Source of the DNA: Deltaproteobacteria bacterium
GTDB lineage: Bacteria; JAGRBM01; JAHCIT01
Direction of reading: 5' to 3'
Length of the DNA stretch: 64,000 bases
Assembly (NCBI GenBank): GCA_026129095.1
Contig: JAHCIT010000011.1
Span: 43,070 to 107,069 of the forward strand
Shown: positions 18,649 through 27,022 of the stretch, one piece after another
Position numbering within the stretch: the first letter of the stretch is position 1
Layout of the letters: each line of letters begins with the position of its first letter
Made by a program: the position numbers and the translations under genes
The notes under the pieces: generated by a model
The model's database searches: none
Seen by the model: only the letters and a program-made list of their open reading frames with translations
Told to the model about the DNA's origin: nothing

Positions 18649-20349
18649 CTACGCGCTCCGCTCGGCACGCTTCGGCTTCCTGACCATGAGCCCGGCCATA
18701 CGGGCAAAAGCCGATACACGGCCCGGCACATCGCGCACCGCACCCCAGACTTCCTTCACCGGGTCCACCCGGTATTGCGATGGCCGGGGGCCCTTCCGGG
18801 GAGCCATCCAGCAGGAATGGAGCATGAAGGGCGGGTTGAAGTCGGGCGCACTGGCGACGGCAACGGGACCCTGCACGAGATTCGCCGCGTCGAAGATGTG
18901 GATTTCCTTCGGGGCCTTCTTGTGAACCACCACGACCACGTAGCCGTCGAGGTCATGCTGGCAGTTCCTGCGGGGTACAAAAGTAGGAGGATGCGGGAAC
19001 ATTCCGTCCTCGTACCGGTACACGTCGGAATACTCCATCTGCTCCAGGTCCACGCGTGCCAGCGCACCGGGGATGTATTTCTCAGGCAGCCGGTCCATGG
19101 GGACAATGGCGTGCTGGTAGTCCTTGTAAAGACGCCAGGTGGTTTCGGCCATCAGCTCCGGATCGAACCCCATACTGCCGTAAAAGAGGTTTCTGGCCTT
19201 CCGCTGGGAGCTGTCGGTGTAGACATTCTGTGTCCAGAGGATTCCGCCCCAGAACTGGTCCCTGTCATATGCCAGTTTCGTCTCCTTCAGTTCTCCCGTC
19301 GCGGCTGCGATCCGGTACCTGCCCACCACCGATGGCTGCGAATCGAGTGCGATCAGGCCGTCGTGGTTGGGATCGAACATCTCCCCGTCCCGGTTCCGTT
19401 CGTTCGGGTTGCAGGTGATGGCGAGGTCCGCCGTCCCGATATGCTGCAGGTAGACGGTGATCTCGCCTCCGGGATTGTCATAGTCGATGGCGATATGACC
19501 GGTGCTCATGGGGATTTTCAGTTCGCGGAACGGCACGCTCCCGCCAGCGGGCGTTTGCTTCAAGTCCTTCTTGCTCACGATCCACAGCCGCGTGAAGTCC
19601 TGGTTGGGCCGCTTGCGCGGGCCGCCCATGACCACCGCCGGCTCGGTGGCGAACGGAAGGTCAGTGATGACAAGGTAGTCCTTCGTCGCCTTGATATCGT
19701 GAATGCTGTCGAACTTTCCGATACCGTCTAGCTTCCACCGTTCAACAGGACCGTCCAGTGCCCACCGGGCCACCCAGGTGCCCGTTTCGATGCCCGGCAG
19801 CGGGATCTGGAGATAGTTCACGAAATAGAGCGCATTTTCGTCATACGCAGGCGCCGGATGCGCCGCGACGGAGGTCATCGGCTCGATAAGCCCCGGCAGG
19901 CTGTGAACCCACTCGGTGTTGTCGCCAACCGCTGTCACGTAGTCGAGTGTCTCGGGGTCAATCTCCACCGGGCGGCCGACATCGTAGCCGAGAAACAGAC
20001 GGTCATTCATCGGCTGCACGTTCGTGTTGGCGAGGTTCGTGACGCCAAAGGGGGACGCCTCCATGACGAACACTTTCCTGAACAGCCAGGGAAGCCGGTC
20101 ACGCAGTTTCTTGACCGGCGTCTCCACCAGCCGGAACTGGACACGCACCCTGCCGCCGGAATCCGGCGCGCAGTGGATCTTGCAGATCATCCCGTGTTCG
20201 TTGAACCAGTGCCCACCTGGCCGCCGCTTGTCGGGACCGACGATAAAAACCGCCCCATCGGCATCAGTGGGCCAGCACCCTTTGGTCACGTTCAGCCGGA
20301 AGTCTCCCTCTCCGGCACCCCAGAACAGGTTGTGAGTGATTGTCGCCAT
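18649..20349 (-). CDS. Carotenoid oxygenase family protein
   Basis: An iron-dependent dioxygenase of the carotenoid/apocarotenoid/stilbene cleavage family, 566 residues. The four iron-ligand histidines can be placed in order: SVAAHPAPAYDENALYF, FDSIHDIKATKDYL, STGHIAIDYDNPGG and PPFMLHSCWMAPRK. The N-terminal block NDRLFLGYDVGRPVEIDPETLDYV also fits the seven-bladed propeller. The substrate cannot be predicted; no carotenoid biosynthesis gene is nearby. CTGGAGG stands 8 bases before the ATG. The upstream 207 bp are comparatively AT-rich and may hold its promoter. Confidence 0.88.
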   Translation of the reverse strand: MATITHNLFWGAGEGDFRLNVTKGCWPTDADGAVFIVGPDKRRPGGHWFNEHGMICKIHCAPDSGGRVRVQFRLVETPVKKLRDRLPWLFRKVFVMEASPFGVTNLANTNVQPMNDRLFLGYDVGRPVEIDPETLDYVTAVGDNTEWVHSLPGLIEPMTSVAAHPAPAYDENALYFVNYLQIPLPGIETGTWVARWALDGPVERWKLDGIGKFDSIHDIKATKDYLVITDLPFATEPAVVMGGPRKRPNQDFTRLWIVSKKDLKQTPAGGSVPFRELKIPMSTGHIAIDYDNPGGEITVYLQHIGTADLAITCNPNERNRDGEMFDPNHDGLIALDSQPSVVGRYRIAAATGELKETKLAYDRDQFWGGILWTQNVYTDSSQRKARNLFYGSMGFDPELMAETTWRLYKDYQHAIVPMDRLPEKYIPGALARVDLEQMEYSDVYRYEDGMFPHPPTFVPRRNCQHDLDGYVVVVVHKKAPKEIHIFDAANLVQGPVAVASAPDFNPPFMLHSCWMAPRKGPRPSQYRVDPVKEVWGAVRDVPGRVSAFARMAGLMVRKPKRAERSA

Positions 20350-20556
20350 GTCAAAGCCTCCAGAGTCCGGACACGTGCCACGTCCTCGCCAACTAACTAA
20401 GCAAAAGTGCAGTTGTTTTACAAGTTAAATTTACGGGTGTTCCTTTCCCTTCCAAAATCTCTCTTGCCTTGGAAAGAGGTCCGGTTCATGGTCATCAAAG
20501 GGCCCTGATAAGGTGGCGTCCTGCCGCCTGGGGCCCCTTCAGGAGCTTCCACCCCC
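20350..20556. other. AT-rich divergent intergenic region
   Basis: Separates carotenoid oxygenase (-) from the GST_N protein (+). The stretch around 20400-20445 (AAAAGTGCAGTTGTTTTACAAGTTAAATTTACGG) is clearly richer in A+T than its surroundings and is the natural site for one or both promoters, but no convincing -35/-10 pair with good spacing stands out. CAGGAG at 20539-20544 is the likely ribosome binding site for the downstream TTG start. Confidence 0.35.
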
Positions 20557-21255
20557 TTGAGCCGGATTTTCGACTTCGCCACCTCAGCCCTTGCGACGGC
20601 CGCACGTCTTGGCGCGGGGATCGTGGCCGAGCAGCCCGCCCGCCGTCCGGGCCGGCCGCTGGAGCTGTACGAATTCGAGGCTTGTCCGTTCTGCCGCAAG
20701 GTACGCGAAGCCCTCACCGAACTGGATCTCGAAGTCATGATCTACCCCTGCCCCAAGGGCGGGAAAATCTACCGCCCCCGCGTGAAGCAGCTCGGCGGCA
20801 AGGAGATGTACCCGTTCCTTGTGGACCCGAACACGGGCGTGCAGCTTTACGAATCGGCCGATATCGTCGGCTACCTGTTCAAGACCTACGGCGGACGTGC
20901 AGCGGGACCCCTGCTCGCCATCGATTCGCTGGCGAACGTGACATCGTTCATCGCCTCGTCGTCCCGTGCAGCCCACGGCCACCGGGCAAGACCGTCGCGC
21001 CAGCCGGAAAAGCCGCTCGAAATGTACGGGTTCGAGGCCAGCCCCTTGAGCCGCATCGTCCGCGAAACACTGTGCGAACTGGAGACACCCTATCTGCTGC
21101 ACAATATCGGCAAGGGAAGTCCGAGCCGGGAGGAGTTCGTGAAGCGGACGGGACAGGAACTGATCCCCTGGCTCATCGATTCCAATACCGGCGCGTCCCT
21201 CGGCCCCGATCCCCAGGCGATCCGGCAATATCTCATCGACACCTACGGCACCTGA
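20557..21255 (+). CDS. Tandem GST N-terminal (thioredoxin-fold) domain protein
   Basis: 232 residues with two glutathione-S-transferase N-terminal domains and no all-helical GST C-terminal domain. Domain 1 (about 30-125) has a glutaredoxin-like active site, ELYEFEACPFCRKVREAL, and the cis-Pro region YPFLVDPNTGVQLYESADIVGYL. Domain 2 (about 150-232) repeats it as EMYGFEASPLSRIVRETL with the cysteines replaced (SPLS), then LIPWLIDSNTGASLG. It starts at TTG. It probably handles glutathione-like thiols or acts as an oxidoreductase; the partner is unknown. It is followed 31 bp later by an acyl-CoA dehydrogenase. Confidence 0.82.
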   Translation: MSRIFDFATSALATAARLGAGIVAEQPARRPGRPLELYEFEACPFCRKVREALTELDLEVMIYPCPKGGKIYRPRVKQLGGKEMYPFLVDPNTGVQLYESADIVGYLFKTYGGRAAGPLLAIDSLANVTSFIASSSRAAHGHRARPSRQPEKPLEMYGFEASPLSRIVRETLCELETPYLLHNIGKGSPSREEFVKRTGQELIPWLIDSNTGASLGPDPQAIRQYLIDTYGT

Positions 21256-21286
21256 GCCCGAAACTCTCCCCAGAAGGATCCGCATC

Positions 21287-22435
21287 ATGGAAAGAACCCT
21301 TTTCAGCCCCGAACACGACCTGTTCCGCCAGAACTTCCGGAAGTTTCTCGAAAAGGAGGTTGCCCCCCGGTACGAGGCTTTCGAGGATGAGGGCATGGTC
21401 GCCCGCGACGTCTGGAAGAAGGCGGGCGAGCAGGGCTACCTGGTGCCGTGGATGCCCGAAGATTACGGCGGCACAGGGGCCGACTGGCTCTATTCGGTTG
21501 TGCTGATCGAGGAGGTGGGCCGCGCCAACGTGACCGGGTTCGGCATCTCGCTGCATAACGACGTGGTGGCGCCCTATCTCGCTGACTGGCTGAAGCCGGA
21601 ACTGAAGAAGGAACTGCTCCCGCAGCTTCTCACGGGCGACAAGATCTTGGCGGTCGCTATGACCGAGCCGGGCTACGGGTCCAATCTCGCCGGTATCCGG
21701 ACCAGCGCCCGCAAGGACGGCGATGACTACGTTATCACCGGCCAGAAGACCTTCATTACCAACGGCCAGCTCTGCGACTGGGTAGTGGTGGCCGCCCGCA
21801 CCGACCCGGATGCCCAGCCGCCGCACAAGGGGATATCGCTTTTCCTCGTTGATACGGCGCTGCCCGGTTTCCGCCGCGGCCGGAACCTGAAGAAGATCGG
21901 CCTCAAGGCAAACGATACGTCGGAACTGTTTTTCGAGGAGGTCCGCGTGCCGCGCCGCTACCTGCTGGGCGGGGAAAACCAGGGCTTCTACCAGCTCATG
22001 ACCAAGCTCCAGCAGGAACGGCTCGTCGTCGCCGTGCGCGGCGCGGCTTCCATGCAGTCGGCTGTCGAGCACACGATCCGCTATGTGCAGGAGCGCGAAA
22101 TCTTCGGACAGCCGCTGGCCAAGATGCAGAACACTCAGTTCCAGATCGCCGAGTGCGCCACTGCCGCCGAAGTCGCCCAGGCTTTCGTGGACCGCCTGAT
22201 CGCCGCGCACATTGCCGGCAAGGATGTCGTCAAGGAGGTCTCGATGGCCAAATACTGGGTCACGGACCAGCTCAAGCAGGTGGTGGACAAGTGCCTCCAG
22301 CTCCACGGCGGCTACGGCTACATGACCGAATACCCCATTGCCCGCATGTACACGGACGCCCGCGTCCAGTCGATCTTCGCCGGCACCAATGAAGTCATGA
22401 AGGTCATCATCGCCCGCAAGCTGGGGCTGGACTGA
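21287..22435 (+). CDS. Acyl-CoA dehydrogenase (long-chain/isovaleryl type)
   Basis: FAD-dependent alpha,beta-dehydrogenation of an acyl-CoA thioester, 382 residues. Visible signatures: AVAMTEPGYGSNLAGIRT, YVITGQKTFITNGQLCDWVVVAART, and C-terminal QLHGGYGYMTEYPIARMYTDAR. The end motif reads SIFAGTNEVMK, with Ala where medium-chain enzymes carry the catalytic Glu. The base is instead expected in helix G, LQQERLVVAVRG, as in long-chain and isovaleryl enzymes. The ATG is preceded by AGAAGGATCCGCATC. Adjacent to the GST_N protein on the same strand. Confidence 0.93.
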   Translation: MERTLFSPEHDLFRQNFRKFLEKEVAPRYEAFEDEGMVARDVWKKAGEQGYLVPWMPEDYGGTGADWLYSVVLIEEVGRANVTGFGISLHNDVVAPYLADWLKPELKKELLPQLLTGDKILAVAMTEPGYGSNLAGIRTSARKDGDDYVITGQKTFITNGQLCDWVVVAARTDPDAQPPHKGISLFLVDTALPGFRRGRNLKKIGLKANDTSELFFEEVRVPRRYLLGGENQGFYQLMTKLQQERLVVAVRGAASMQSAVEHTIRYVQEREIFGQPLAKMQNTQFQIAECATAAEVAQAFVDRLIAAHIAGKDVVKEVSMAKYWVTDQLKQVVDKCLQLHGGYGYMTEYPIARMYTDARVQSIFAGTNEVMKVIIARKLGLD

Positions 22436-22517
22436 CCCGGCAACCGGGCGCGGGACAGCCGTTTGCGCGGGGCCGGGAAACCGGAGATACTTGGTCACTG
22501 CCGCGAGGAACACGCAG

Positions 22518-22736
22518 ATGAGCACCGGAAACAGCCGCAAGTCCGATATCCAGTCCGTTCAGAGCCAGGCGCCGCGCCGTCCCTATGAGGCGCCGAAGGT
22601 CGTCCATGAGGAGTACATCGAGGCAGTGGCGGTCGCCTGTGACCCGGCGGCCACCCCGTTTCTGCCGGTGAAGAACTCCGACGGCCAGCCGAATAACCAG
22701 GGCGGCACCTGCCAGACCGGGTTCCTGAACAGCTAG
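22518..22736 (+). CDS. Small peptide with RiPP-precursor-like organisation
   Basis: The ATG at 22518 follows CGAGGAA and gives 72 residues. The first 20 are polar (STGNSRKSD...). A conserved-looking leader motif RRPYEAPKVVHEEYIEAVAVACD covers about 20-42, and the tail is Gly, Asn, Pro and Gln rich with a second cysteine (Cys65), ending QTGFLNS. Short bacterial peptides with a PYExPKV block followed by an acidic-hydrophobic stretch and a cysteine are typical of ribosomally made, modified peptide precursors and of uncharacterised small peptides. No radical SAM, cyclase, protease or transporter partner is adjacent, so this is inference from composition only. Transcribed after the acyl-CoA dehydrogenase (82 bp). 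Confidence 0.6.
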   Translation: MSTGNSRKSDIQSVQSQAPRRPYEAPKVVHEEYIEAVAVACDPAATPFLPVKNSDGQPNNQGGTCQTGFLNS

Positions 22737-24644
22737 CTAGAAATGCCAGTAAAGCCCGCCGCTCACCTCGTCGGGGGCGGTGCCTGTTTGCGCACCAGCG
22801 CGAAACTCGCCGTTCCTCAGGAAATGAACAGCCCAGAACACCGACGCCTGCCAGACCCGCTGCCGGTCTCCGAGCACCGGGACGAGATAGCGTCCCTCGG
22901 CCTGTAACCGTGACCAGCGGGCCACGTCGAACAGGAGGCCGCCCGATACGGACGGCCCTACCCGGAACTGGCTGTCAAAGACGCCGCCCCCGGCGCCCTC
23001 GGCTTCGACAAAGACGTAATAAACCTCGCGCCTCCACAACGCGGTTGATGCGGCCAGCCCCGCCCCCGCGTTGCCATAGTAGGACAGGCAACGCCATCTG
23101 GGGCACCGTTTCTCACGCGGAAGCACTGCGCCCGTATGCGCCTTCCATGAGATCCTGAAACTCCACGGATCATATGGATAGATGGACGTGATCCTGAGCA
23201 GATCGGCCTGTTCAAGAAGGAAGCGCTGCGTTTCGTTCTCGAAGCGGGTCCGGACGTTGACGACTTCCAGCAGGCTGTGGGGAGGGAACCCGTCCTCCCG
23301 GCCCAGCAGATCCTGGATTGCCAGCCGGTAGTGGAACTCCTCGAACGACTGTCTGCGGTTTGCCCCGCCCCATATGCCAATCCGTGAAGATCCGTGACCT
23401 GATTCCGGCGGTGAAGGCCGCTCAATCTCCACCTCAGGTGGAGGAAGGCCGATCCGTGTGCGCCTTAACAGCATCGCCCGCTCGGCCTCATCCCGTGCGT
23501 CCGGTGTCTCTCCGCTTGCCCGGTGAACCTGGAAATACAGGCCGGCAGCATCCAGCACCCGGACCTGGCGTTCCGGCGGCAGATCGTCATAACCCCGAAA
23601 CCGGTCCGGCCCCCGGTCCTCCACAATCCGGGTGGCGATCTTCCGTTCGCTGCCCGTGAGCAGATCGCGCCGGGCCAGCATCCGTTTCACGATGGCCGGA
23701 CGATAGTGGGTTTCAGTCACCAGCCCCGGCACCGAGGTAACCAGGCTCACCGTATCGGTGGGTATCACCCAGAGATTGAACTCCTCGCGCAAATGAAGAC
23801 CCGGCCGGGCAACCTCGAGCAGCGACAGGATGTGATAGGAACAGTTCTCGTCCAGGAACCAGTAGTCGAAGTGGGTATTTCCCAGTTCCCACATGTGCAG
23901 GACCATCCACTCAATTTCCGCTTCCGTCAGGGACAGCCGGTATTCCCAGAGGTCCCGGCTCTCCAGGTTCGAATACACCTGGACCATCAGATAGTAGGGA
24001 ATGGTCGAAAAGTTTCCCTGGAACCCGCCGAACAGCCCAAGTATCGGATAGGCCGGACCGCCCGCCCCCTCATCGTTGGCGGCGAAATTGACAATATAGG
24101 AGAGAAGATCGTGAGCGGCCTTCGTTCCTTTCCGGTCAATCCGCAGGAATGTATGGCCGTACATGGACGCGGGGTTGTTCACATAGGCAGCGGAAAAAAC
24201 GAACGTCACCGTCCCCGGATCCAGTTGCCCGCGAAAATGCTCGAAGCGGCCGCAGCTCTGGAACGGAAGTTTGTCCGGGTCGAACGCAAGCTGTTCCTTC
24301 AGCCACCGGAACCGGGCCGGGAACATGCACTGGGGATGCTGGACCTGTTCGGTTTCCTCCAGCGGCGGATCGAAAAAACGGGTGAGCGTCGCCTCCATCT
24401 CCGCTTCGGGGTTCCGGTGGCCGTCATCCGCGAAGAAAAATCCGCGCCCGTCCGCCTCGCTCCGGGAACCCCGGTAGTGAAGCAGCAGCAGCCAGAACCG
24501 GTCCCGGGCGAGTTTTTTCTCGCGGGATTTTCCGATCAGTTCCTGAAGATACGGGTCTGGAGGAGTTGCACCTTCCTCATCAGCCCCTGCGCGAGCCAGA
24601 TGTGGAAAGGTGGAAAAACCAAGAAGAATGTACAGAACGGTCAC
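22737..24644 (-). CDS. DUF4105-domain exported protein
   Basis: About 635 residues if the GTG at 24644 is used. The frame is open to a GTG at 24731, but that start would lie upstream of a strong terminator and inside the previous gene. The N-terminus VTVLYILLGFSTFPHLARAGA works as a signal peptide. The DUF4105 core is recognised by VNNPASMYGHTFLRID, LDENCSYHILSLLEVARPG and the nearby DFLSYIVNFAAND-type segment. The C-terminal third (after about residue 430) alternates strands and ends in SGGLYWHF, suggesting a beta-barrel or surface domain. Role unknown; relatives are found in diderms beside DUF3015 genes, as here. Confidence 0.85.
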   Translation of the reverse strand: MTVLYILLGFSTFPHLARAGADEEGATPPDPYLQELIGKSREKKLARDRFWLLLLHYRGSRSEADGRGFFFADDGHRNPEAEMEATLTRFFDPPLEETEQVQHPQCMFPARFRWLKEQLAFDPDKLPFQSCGRFEHFRGQLDPGTVTFVFSAAYVNNPASMYGHTFLRIDRKGTKAAHDLLSYIVNFAANDEGAGGPAYPILGLFGGFQGNFSTIPYYLMVQVYSNLESRDLWEYRLSLTEAEIEWMVLHMWELGNTHFDYWFLDENCSYHILSLLEVARPGLHLREEFNLWVIPTDTVSLVTSVPGLVTETHYRPAIVKRMLARRDLLTGSERKIATRIVEDRGPDRFRGYDDLPPERQVRVLDAAGLYFQVHRASGETPDARDEAERAMLLRRTRIGLPPPEVEIERPSPPESGHGSSRIGIWGGANRRQSFEEFHYRLAIQDLLGREDGFPPHSLLEVVNVRTRFENETQRFLLEQADLLRITSIYPYDPWSFRISWKAHTGAVLPREKRCPRWRCLSYYGNAGAGLAASTALWRREVYYVFVEAEGAGGGVFDSQFRVGPSVSGGLLFDVARWSRLQAEGRYLVPVLGDRQRVWQASVFWAVHFLRNGEFRAGAQTGTAPDEVSGGLYWHF

Positions 24645-24645
24645 A

Positions 24646-24683
24646 TATAAAAACGAACCGCCGCCCCTTTTGACGGGGGCGGC
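24646..24683 (-). terminator. Rho-independent terminator after the DUF3015 gene
   Basis: An 8-bp perfect stem GCCGCCCC/GGGGCGGC (24660-24667 with 24676-24683), loop TTTTGACG, followed on the minus strand by GGTTCGTTTTTAT. It lies 33 bp beyond the DUF3015 stop and directly before the GTG chosen for DUF4105. It should reduce read-through, so DUF4105 expression would be lower than that of DUF3015. Confidence 0.85.
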
Positions 24684-24715
24684 AGTCCTTGTCAATCGCT
24701 CAGGAAGTGGCTGGA

Positions 24716-25246
24716 TCAGATCCGGGTGCACGTCTGGGCAAGGCCGGGATCCGATGCGACCGTGGCCTTGACGGTCATCAGCATGCCGGCAGGAGTGGTT
24801 CCGGCCGCCGGGAAGATCGTCTCATACTGCTTTTGCGCGACAGATGCGAAATCCTGGCTGCCACTGCAACCCAGAAGCGCCGAGAAAGCGGTCACATATT
24901 CGCCGCCGCCATTGGCCATATCGCGGGCGATCTGCTTGAAGTTCGCCTCGGCAAACATCATCTGCTCGGCCTCTTCGTTCCGGGCGGTGCCGCCAGAGGT
25001 GCAGTTTGATGTGCCCGTTGTGATACCAAATGTCTGGGTACCAAATGTTCCGTTGGTGGTGGCTGCCAGAACCTGTTTGACGCGCTGGTCGTTAATCGCC
25101 TTGTCCGCATCCTGCCCTGACGCGAAGATGATCGAACCGAGACCACAGCCCGCCATGCCGTACTTGGCAGCTTCGGCCGGGGTGCCAGTCAGCGAGAGCG
25201 TGAGCGCGGCGAATGCAAGGGACATGCACAGATGGGTTTTCTTCAT
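24716..25246 (-). CDS. DUF3015 exported protein
   Basis: 176 residues with a clear signal peptide (MKKTHLCMSLAFAALTLSLT..., cleavage near AEA-AKYG). The mature protein begins with the family's GMAGCGLGSIIF and carries TSNCTSGG and LLGCSGSQDFAS; the paired cysteines suggest disulfides in the periplasm. AAAGGAG lies 9 bases before the ATG. A promoter can be placed about 75 bp upstream and a strong terminator follows, so it is probably an independent, well-expressed unit. Function unknown. Confidence 0.88.
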   Translation of the reverse strand: MKKTHLCMSLAFAALTLSLTGTPAEAAKYGMAGCGLGSIIFASGQDADKAINDQRVKQVLAATTNGTFGTQTFGITTGTSNCTSGGTARNEEAEQMMFAEANFKQIARDMANGGGEYVTAFSALLGCSGSQDFASVAQKQYETIFPAAGTTPAGMLMTVKATVASDPGLAQTCTRI

Positions 25247-25319
25247 AGGGCGGGACTCCTTTAAGTGGTGGTTGCCTCCTCCTGATAAAAGAGGAATAGC
25301 ATTTCTTTAGTTGCCGAAG

Positions 25320-25348
25320 TTTTAACCCATTCTGTTTTGTGCGGTCAA
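25320..25348 (-). promoter_or_regulatory. Putative promoter of the DUF3015 gene
   Basis: Minus strand TTGACC (25343-25348), a 17-bp spacer, then TTAAAA (25320-25325). The region between here and the ATG (25247-25319) is unusually AT-rich for this genome and ends in AAAGGAG. The -35 is good and the -10 weak (3 of 6). Confidence 0.5.
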
Positions 25349-25445
25349 TCAGACAAACGATGTGACGATTTTCTGTTACCAATCCGTCTGCCGATGGACC
25401 GGGCCTTGACTTCGGCCTGCCCGTGACGGCCCCTAGTCATTCACC

Positions 25446-26954
25446 ATGCCAATGCCCCCCGATACCTTTTACCTTCACGACTGGCTTGGCTTTCACGCTG
25501 GCCGGACGCCGGGAAAGACCGCCCTCGTGGACGCCGCGAAGGGCGGCGCCTCTGTCACCTGGCAGGAATGGAACGGCCGGGTTCGCTCTCTCGCCAGCCG
25601 GCTGCACACTGACGGCCTCCGCCCCGGAGACCGGGTGGCCTGGTTTGGAACCAACTCCATCGGGTTCCTGACGGGCTATCTCGCCTGCTCGATGGGCGGC
25701 CATGTGTTCGTGCCGTTCAACTACCGGTGGGCTCCCGACGAGGTAGCCTTTGCGCTCCGGGACTCCCAACCCCGGATCATTTTCACGGACCCCGAGTTCG
25801 AATCGGCCCTGAACGCAGTCGCCGGAAGCATCCCGGTCGTTCCGGCGGCTGGCGGCGATCCCGGACTGGTCCTGGATACCGGCTACCAGTCTCCCCCGCT
25901 CGATCCCGGAATGACCGCCGGGCTTTTCTACACCTCTGGCACCACGGGCCGCCCGAAAGCGGCCATCTGCACGCACCGGCGCATCTGGTGGAATACCCGG
26001 AACGCGGTTGACGTGTTCGGGATGACCGGCGCCGACGCGGCCCTGCTGGCGACGCCGCTCTTCCATACCGGTGCGCTGTACACACAGTTCCATCCCGTTC
26101 TGGCCGCTGGCGGAACTGCCATCCTCCTCGACCGGTTCGAGCCGGAAAGCTACCTCCGCACCATCGCCAGTAACGGAGTCACGATCACCTTCGCCGTTCC
26201 CACCATGATGGAGCAGCTCCTGCAAACGGGCTGGCTCGACCGGCTGCCTCCCCGCCACCTCCGTTTCCTGTACGTGGCCGGGGCCGCGGCCACGGCACCG
26301 CTGGTGGAGGCCTACGAATCCCGTGGCATACCCCTGCGGCAGGGCTATGGAACCACCGAGACAAACATGATCGCCTGCATGCTCCACGGAGAGGTGCGCG
26401 GACGCCCCGCTTCCGTCGGCCGGATCGCACCGAACTGGGAGGTGCGCCTCGTTGACGACGAGGGCCGGGACGTGAAACCGGGCCAGACGGGCGAGATTGC
26501 CGTGAGGGGGCCGGGAATGTTCTCTGGCTACCTGAACCGGCCGGAAGAAACCGCGGCGGCACTCAGGGACGGTTACTTCCACACGGGCGACCTTGGCTGT
26601 TTCGACCAGGATGGTTTCCTGTACATCTCCGGGCGCAAGAAGGAGATGTACATCTCCGGCGGCGAGAACGTCTATCCGGCCGAAGTGGAGCGTGTCCTGG
26701 CCGAGCATCCGTCGGTAGCCGAGGCAGCCGTCACCGGGGTTCCCGATCCGCGCTGGGGCGAGACCGGCGGCGCGCTGGTGGTGATCCGCCCCGGACACAG
26801 GTTCGACGCCGAGGCGCTTCGCCTCCATGCGCGCGAAAAACTGGCCCACTACAAGGTGCCGGCCAGATACCGGCAGGCCGGTGCCCTGCCCCGGAATGCC
26901 CTCGGCAAGGTTGTGAAATCCCAGGTACGGGACATTCTGACCGGCGACGGATAG
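25446..26954 (+). CDS. AMP-dependent acyl-CoA ligase
   Basis: ANL-superfamily enzyme of 502 residues that adenylates a carboxylate and transfers it to CoA. Motifs: FYTSGTTGRPKAAICTHRR (P-loop), RQGYGTTETNMIACML, GYFHTGDLGCFDQDGFLYI, GRKKEMYISGGENVYPAEVE and PRNALGKVVKSQVRD with the catalytic Lys. Domain order (large N-terminal, small C-terminal after about 400) is standard. The substrate is undefined. It is followed 68 bp later by an MDR-family reductase on the same strand. Confidence 0.9.
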   Translation: MPMPPDTFYLHDWLGFHAGRTPGKTALVDAAKGGASVTWQEWNGRVRSLASRLHTDGLRPGDRVAWFGTNSIGFLTGYLACSMGGHVFVPFNYRWAPDEVAFALRDSQPRIIFTDPEFESALNAVAGSIPVVPAAGGDPGLVLDTGYQSPPLDPGMTAGLFYTSGTTGRPKAAICTHRRIWWNTRNAVDVFGMTGADAALLATPLFHTGALYTQFHPVLAAGGTAILLDRFEPESYLRTIASNGVTITFAVPTMMEQLLQTGWLDRLPPRHLRFLYVAGAAATAPLVEAYESRGIPLRQGYGTTETNMIACMLHGEVRGRPASVGRIAPNWEVRLVDDEGRDVKPGQTGEIAVRGPGMFSGYLNRPEETAAALRDGYFHTGDLGCFDQDGFLYISGRKKEMYISGGENVYPAEVERVLAEHPSVAEAAVTGVPDPRWGETGGALVVIRPGHRFDAEALRLHAREKLAHYKVPARYRQAGALPRNALGKVVKSQVRDILTGDG

Positions 26955-27022
26955 GACCAGCCCCGGAAAAACCGGTGGCGGCCCCGGCGGATTTGGGAGT
27001 AAGCTCCCGCCTGGAGCCCGGC

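Noticed and set aside
24644..24731. Longer start for the DUF4105 gene at 24731
   Set aside because: It would place the start inside the DUF3015 gene and upstream of a strong intrinsic terminator, and would bury the signal peptide behind about 30 residues.
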